NCBI RefSeq assembly: GCF_015207655.1
Contig: NZ_JADEWN010000048.1
Span: forward strand, 1 to 48,482
DNA: 48,482 nucleotides
From: Gloeocapsopsis crepidinum LEGE 06123
Lineage (GTDB): Bacteria; Cyanobacteriota; Cyanobacteriia; Cyanobacteriales; Chroococcidiopsidaceae
Reading direction: 5' to 3'
In this document: positions 45,396-48,482 of the stretch, piece after piece
Numbering within the stretch: position 1 is the stretch's first letter
How the letters are laid out: the number at the start of each line of letters is the position of its first letter
Translations under genes and position numbers: made by a program
Notes under the pieces: generated by a model
The model's input: the letters and a program-made list of their open reading frames with translations, nothing else
What the model was told of the DNA's origin: nothing
The model's database searches: none

Positions 45396-45910
45396 TAAAA
45401 GTTCTCGTGCATTCTACCAGTTGTTTTCAGCCAGTTTTGCGCTTCTAGGTAGTTATTGGGGGCGATGCTAATAGCCCTTCTCCAATAATCAGCAGCTTGG
45501 TCGAATAAAGCTTCTGCACCGTCATTGTCACCTACTTCTTTAGCTCTTTCGCCTTGGTAGTGGTAAATTACCGCGATATTATTGAGTGCTTGGATCAGAC
45601 GGGGATTTGTTTCTAGTGACTCGTGATAGTAGTTTAGAGCTTTTTCGTGTTCGCCATTACTTGCGTGAATTAAGGCAATGTTGTAGAAGATGTAACTGCG
45701 ATCGTATGGGTCTTCTTCTAATTCTAAAGCTTCGTTGTAGTTATCCAACGCTTCAGCGTAGTCTCCATCAGCTTGGGCTGCCATCCCATCACGGTAGTAA
45801 ACAAAAGCTTCTTTGGCTTTTTTATTCGCAGGCAAAACCTTGAGAATCAGATCCGCCATGACGGTAAATGATTTATCGATAAAGTTGTCGTTACGTTGAG
45901 TTCTTGGCAT
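45395..45910 (-). CDS. ycf3: photosystem I assembly protein Ycf3
   Basis: 171 residues with three tetratricopeptide repeats ([56 protein letters not shown]). N-terminus [19 protein letters not shown] and C-terminus [14 protein letters not shown] are diagnostic. Ycf3 is a thylakoid chaperone needed to assemble the PsaA/PsaB core. Conserved length of about 173. Its presence is strong evidence for an oxygenic phototroph. No partner gene (ycf4) nearby. Confidence 0.96.
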   Translation of the reverse strand: MPRTQRNDNFIDKSFTVMADLILKVLPANKKAKEAFVYYRDGMAAQADGDYAEALDNYNEALELEEDPYDRSYIFYNIALIHASNGEHEKALNYYHESLETNPRLIQALNNIAVIYHYQGERAKEVGDNDGAEALFDQAADYWRRAISIAPNNYLEAQNWLKTTGRMHENF

Positions 45911-46091
45911 ATCTGCCTCTAGATTACTAAAGAGTGTCTGCTATTAATTGCTTCCAAGGATATTGTAGTTGAGAGCAGAGTAGACATTAGGCGATCGCAC
46001 TAGAATTCAATTGTTATATGGCTTCAGAATACTGGAGAGAGATTAGTTGATAAGTTTTGTGTTGGCACTCAGCATAGAATCAGTCATCCCT

Positions 46092-46622
46092 ATGAGAAAA
46101 GTAGAAGTTGTTCCCCATAATCCCAAGTGGCGAGATGCCTTTGCACAAGAAAAACAGCAAATCTGGCAAACGCTTAGTGACAATATAGTTGCGATTCACC
46201 ATATTGGCAGCACTGCAATACCTAATATTTACGCAAAACCGATTATTGATTTGTTGGTGGAGGTAAAAGCGATCGCAAAAATAGATCGATGCAATCCATC
46301 AATGGTAGCTTTAGGCTATGAAGCGATGGGTGAGTTTGGTATTCCAGGTCGCCGTTTCTTTCGCAAAAACGATGCAGTAGGTGTCAGAACACATCATGTG
46401 CATACATTTGAAGTTGGCGAACCACAAGTGGAGAAACATCTAGTATTCAGAGATTACATGATTGCCCATCAGGAAGACGCACAGCAATATAGCGAGTTGA
46501 AGCGCGAGTTAGCAAGAAAGCATCCGCATGACATTGATAGTTACATGGATGGGAAGGACGAATTTATTCAACAGATGAGTGCAAAAGCAGCCAAGTGGCA
46601 TGAACAGATGCCCTCTGACTAA
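46092..46622 (+). CDS. GrpB family (UPF0157) protein
   Basis: About 176 residues from the ATG at 46092; the frame extends to 46047 but the family sequence starts with MRKVEVVPHNPKWRDAF. HHIGSTAIPNIYAKPIIDLL (nucleotidyltransferase-like GS and DxL) and HHVHTFEVGEPQVEKHLVF are the GrpB signatures. The fold suggests a nucleotidyltransferase relative; function unknown. Isolated gene. The stop overlaps a CTGACT/AGTCAG hairpin followed by a T-rich stretch. Confidence 0.88.
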   Translation: MRKVEVVPHNPKWRDAFAQEKQQIWQTLSDNIVAIHHIGSTAIPNIYAKPIIDLLVEVKAIAKIDRCNPSMVALGYEAMGEFGIPGRRFFRKNDAVGVRTHHVHTFEVGEPQVEKHLVFRDYMIAHQEDAQQYSELKRELARKHPHDIDSYMDGKDEFIQQMSAKAAKWHEQMPSD

Positions 46623-46793
46623 AGTCAGGGCTACCCAATTAAAGTATATTTTTTTACAATAAATACAAGAGATTTAGCAGTAATTCCACGATAGTAAACT
46701 TTGTTTATAAGCAGCGGATTTATTCGCAACCGCATTTATACAGGAGATCTATTGAACTAACGTTAATATTGAACAACTAATGAAAATAATGAG

Positions 46794-47103
46794 ATGACAG
46801 AAGAGCAAAAGATTGCTTATGCTTTCCCTAAACTACGCTGTAGCTTTGGCGATCGCTCAATTGTTCCAGATATTGCGGTCTTCCAGTGGCAAAGATATTG
46901 GTAACATTCTTCACTGTTTACAACATGGAAGTCGATTAGGTTAGTTTATCGATCCAGACGATCGCAGTGTATTAGTTTTTCTACCAGGTTAGCAACCGGA
47001 ATTGAAACAAAAGCGCGATCGCCTACCAGTGCTAGCAGAAATTCCCCTAGAGTTAACTACAGCAAAGGTTTTTGATTGGCTGAAAATGGCAAAATCACTT
47101 TAA
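46794..47103 (+). pseudogene. Uma2 family (DUF820) pseudogene
   Basis: The first frame (46794 on) reads FPKLRCSFGDRSIVPDIAVF, a Uma2 N-terminal core, then stops after QRYW. A second frame continues with NILHCLQHGSRLG, a TAG where Trp is expected, FIDPDDRSVLVFLPG, another TAG, then QPELKQKRDRLPVLAEIPL to the stop at 47101-47103. The middle part with the catalytic glutamate is deleted. One frameshift and two nonsense codons make it dead. Its tail overlaps the cobN stop. Confidence 0.75.
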
Positions 47104-48482
47104 TGTTTGTTCAATGCTGGCTTCGGCATGATGAACAAGCGATCGCAAATTCTCTAGCATCTCGCGATCGACATTCTGCCACAAACCGCGTTGGTGGGCT
47201 TCTAGTAGTCTTTCAGCCATATCGCGCAACGCCCAAGGGTTTTTTTGTTGAATAAACTGCTGAACATCAGGGTCGAATAAGTACGCGGTAGCAATTCCCT
47301 GATACATATGATCTTCAACACAATTAGCCGTAGCGTCGTAGGCAAATAAATAATCTACCGTCGCCGCCATTTCAAATGCACCTTTATAACCGTGACGCAT
47401 GACTCCCGCAATCCATTTCGGGTTAATAACGCGAGAACGATAAACGCGGGCAATTTCTTCTTTTAGTTGACGTACGCGAGGGTTTGCTGGAATTGAATTG
47501 TCACCAAAATAAGTTTGCGGGTTTTTCCCCTGTAGAGAACGTACTGCTGCGGTTAAACCGCCCTGAAATTGATAATAATCGTCCGAATCGAGTAAATCGT
47601 GTTCGCGGTTGTCTTGATTGTGTAGAACAATTTGCATTTGCTTTAGGCGCTGTGCAAAAGCTTCGGGAACTGCACATCCTTCAGTTGATCGCGAGTAAGC
47701 ATAGCTACTCCAATTAATATAAGCACGCGCTAAATCTGCATCATCGTGCCAGTTTTGCGCTTCGATTAAGCCTTGGAGTCCCGCACCATACGCACCAGGT
47801 TTTGAGCCAAAAATGCGATAGCGCGATCGCATCTCAGCTTGTTCTAAACTCAACCCCTCTGCTTGCCATAATTGTGTTTCTTGGTGAACTTGCGCAGCTA
47901 TTGGGTTTTGTTCAGGTGGTTCATCGAGTGCGGCTACGGCTGTAACTGCGGTGTCGAACAAATCAATTAAATTCGCAAAAGCATCGCGGAAAAAGCCTGA
48001 AATTCTCAAAGTGACATCGACGCGCGGACGTCCTAACACTGAAAGCGGTAAAACTTCCAAATCAACAACCCGTCGCGAGATACCATCCCATACAGGTTGC
48101 ACTCCCAACAACGCCAACGCTTCGGCAATATCATCACCGCCAGTCCGCATTGTTGAAGTTCCCCAAATCGACAAACCTAAAGTTTTGGGATACTCGCCAT
48201 TGTCTTGTGTATAACGTTCAACCAAAGCCTCCGCAGCTTTGCGCCCAATATCCCAAGCCGTTTCTGTTGGAATTGCCCGAATATCAACCGAGTAAAAATT
48301 GCGGCCAGTCGGTAATACTTCCGGACGACCGCGAGTCGGCGCACCCGCAGCCCCACTCGGAACATACCGCCCATCCAAACCGCGTAATAAGTTCGTAATT
48401 TCTTGTTGTGTTTGTTGGAGTGCAGGTAAGAGGCGATCGCGTATCCAGTGGAGAATAGGGGTGAGGATTGAGGGGTGAGGGG
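47095..48482 (-). CDS. cobN: cobaltochelatase/Mg-chelatase large subunit CobN (partial)
   Basis: The 3' part of a large gene that runs off the right edge (462 codons visible; full CobN is about 1,250 residues). PSGAAGAPTRGRPEVLPTGR, YPKTLGLSIWGTSTMRTGGD, RPRVDVTLRISGFFRDAF and HGYKGAFEMAATVDYLFAYD are CobN/BchH-H family motifs near the C-terminus. CobN inserts Co2+ in the aerobic B12 pathway (the alternative, ChlH, is chlorophyll's Mg chelatase; wording here favours CobN). The most upstream visible codons consist of heptamer repeats. Confidence 0.88.
   Translation of the reverse strand, partial: PHPSILTPILHWIRDRLLPALQQTQQEITNLLRGLDGRYVPSGAAGAPTRGRPEVLPTGRNFYSVDIRAIPTETAWDIGRKAAEALVERYTQDNGEYPKTLGLSIWGTSTMRTGGDDIAEALALLGVQPVWDGISRRVVDLEVLPLSVLGRPRVDVTLRISGFFRDAFANLIDLFDTAVTAVAALDEPPEQNPIAAQVHQETQLWQAEGLSLEQAEMRSRYRIFGSKPGAYGAGLQGLIEAQNWHDDADLARAYINWSSYAYSRSTEGCAVPEAFAQRLKQMQIVLHNQDNREHDLLDSDDYYQFQGGLTAAVRSLQGKNPQTYFGDNSIPANPRVRQLKEEIARVYRSRVINPKWIAGVMRHGYKGAFEMAATVDYLFAYDATANCVEDHMYQGIATAYLFDPDVQQFIQQKNPWALRDMAERLLEAHQRGLWQNVDREMLENLRSLVHHAEASIEQTLK
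48457..48482. repeat. AGGGGTG heptamer repeats at the right edge, in cobN
   Basis: AGGGGTG, AGGATTG, AGGGGTG, then AGGGG cut by the window end, in the coding frame of cobN. Similar short tandem repeats occur in the MFS gene. Confidence 0.65.

Noticed and set aside
46600-46650. Strong terminator at the GrpB stop codon
   Set aside because: The CTGACT/AGTCAG stem is short and the T tract is about 20 nt away, so not listed separately.

Overview
The window looks like chromosomal DNA from a cyanobacterium. It is scattered with the HIP1 octamer GCGATCGC, carries the photosystem I assembly gene ycf3, and contains several cyanobacterial families (DUF1816, DUF3124, a SigC-like group 2 sigma factor, Uma2 proteins). 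Intergenic AT-rich heptamer repeats of the GGTAATN type are also typical. The style fits the Chroococcidiopsis/Gloeocapsopsis group, but that placement is an impression, not a measurement. There is no rRNA operon, CRISPR array, prophage or intact insertion sequence.

Layout. 1-2.0 kb is a decayed zone: an IS630-type transposase tail, a methyltransferase-like gene, a frameshifted trpS fragment, and a DUF4258/DUF2283 toxin-antitoxin-like pair wedged between priA and a 53-nt copy of the priA 3' end. 2.0-9.3 kb holds priA, a group 2 sigma factor, a GNAT acetyltransferase, a small conserved-looking gene, an O-methyltransferase, trhO and tRNA-Ala(TGC). 9.75-12.77 kb is the most notable part: a two-gene operon with its own good sigma-70 promoter that encodes a Cas4-like Fe-S nuclease and a long Argonaute with a complete DEDD tetrad. 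12.8-17.3 kb is an ion-homeostasis cluster (DUF1816 gene, K+ channel, TrkA-type protein, DUF3124 lipoprotein, CPA1 antiporter). 17.7-25.8 kb has argD and a siderophore-iron cluster: AraC/PchR-like regulator, AMIN-TonB receptor, substrate-binding lipoprotein, a Uma2 gene, and an MFS exporter.

25.9-31.6 kb has ruvC, yvcK, tsaE, an 800-bp leader region rich in repeats and hairpins, and a large secreted FG-GAP/UnbV protein. 31.7-37.1 kb has two dihydroorotase paralogues (one catalytically plausible, one lacking metal ligands), lepB, a TetR fragment and a double-PGAM phosphatase. 37.4-45.9 kb has a CPBP protease, a PIG-L/glycosyltransferase pair, aroA with a hairpin against its start codon, a GST-like reductase, gatC and ycf3. 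The right end has a GrpB gene, a Uma2 pseudogene and the 3' part of cobN, which runs off the edge.

Three themes link the regions. (1) A defence-type Argonaute/Cas4-like module beside a tRNA gene. (2) Iron uptake regulated through an apparent AraC operator: two perfect 14-bp direct repeats spaced 22 bp. (3) Heavy use of heptamer repeats that have entered coding sequences, supplying the argD stop codon, the start codon of the iron-binding lipoprotein, and in-frame segments of PriA, the MFS exporter and CobN. All functional calls come from motif recognition by eye; no database search was run.
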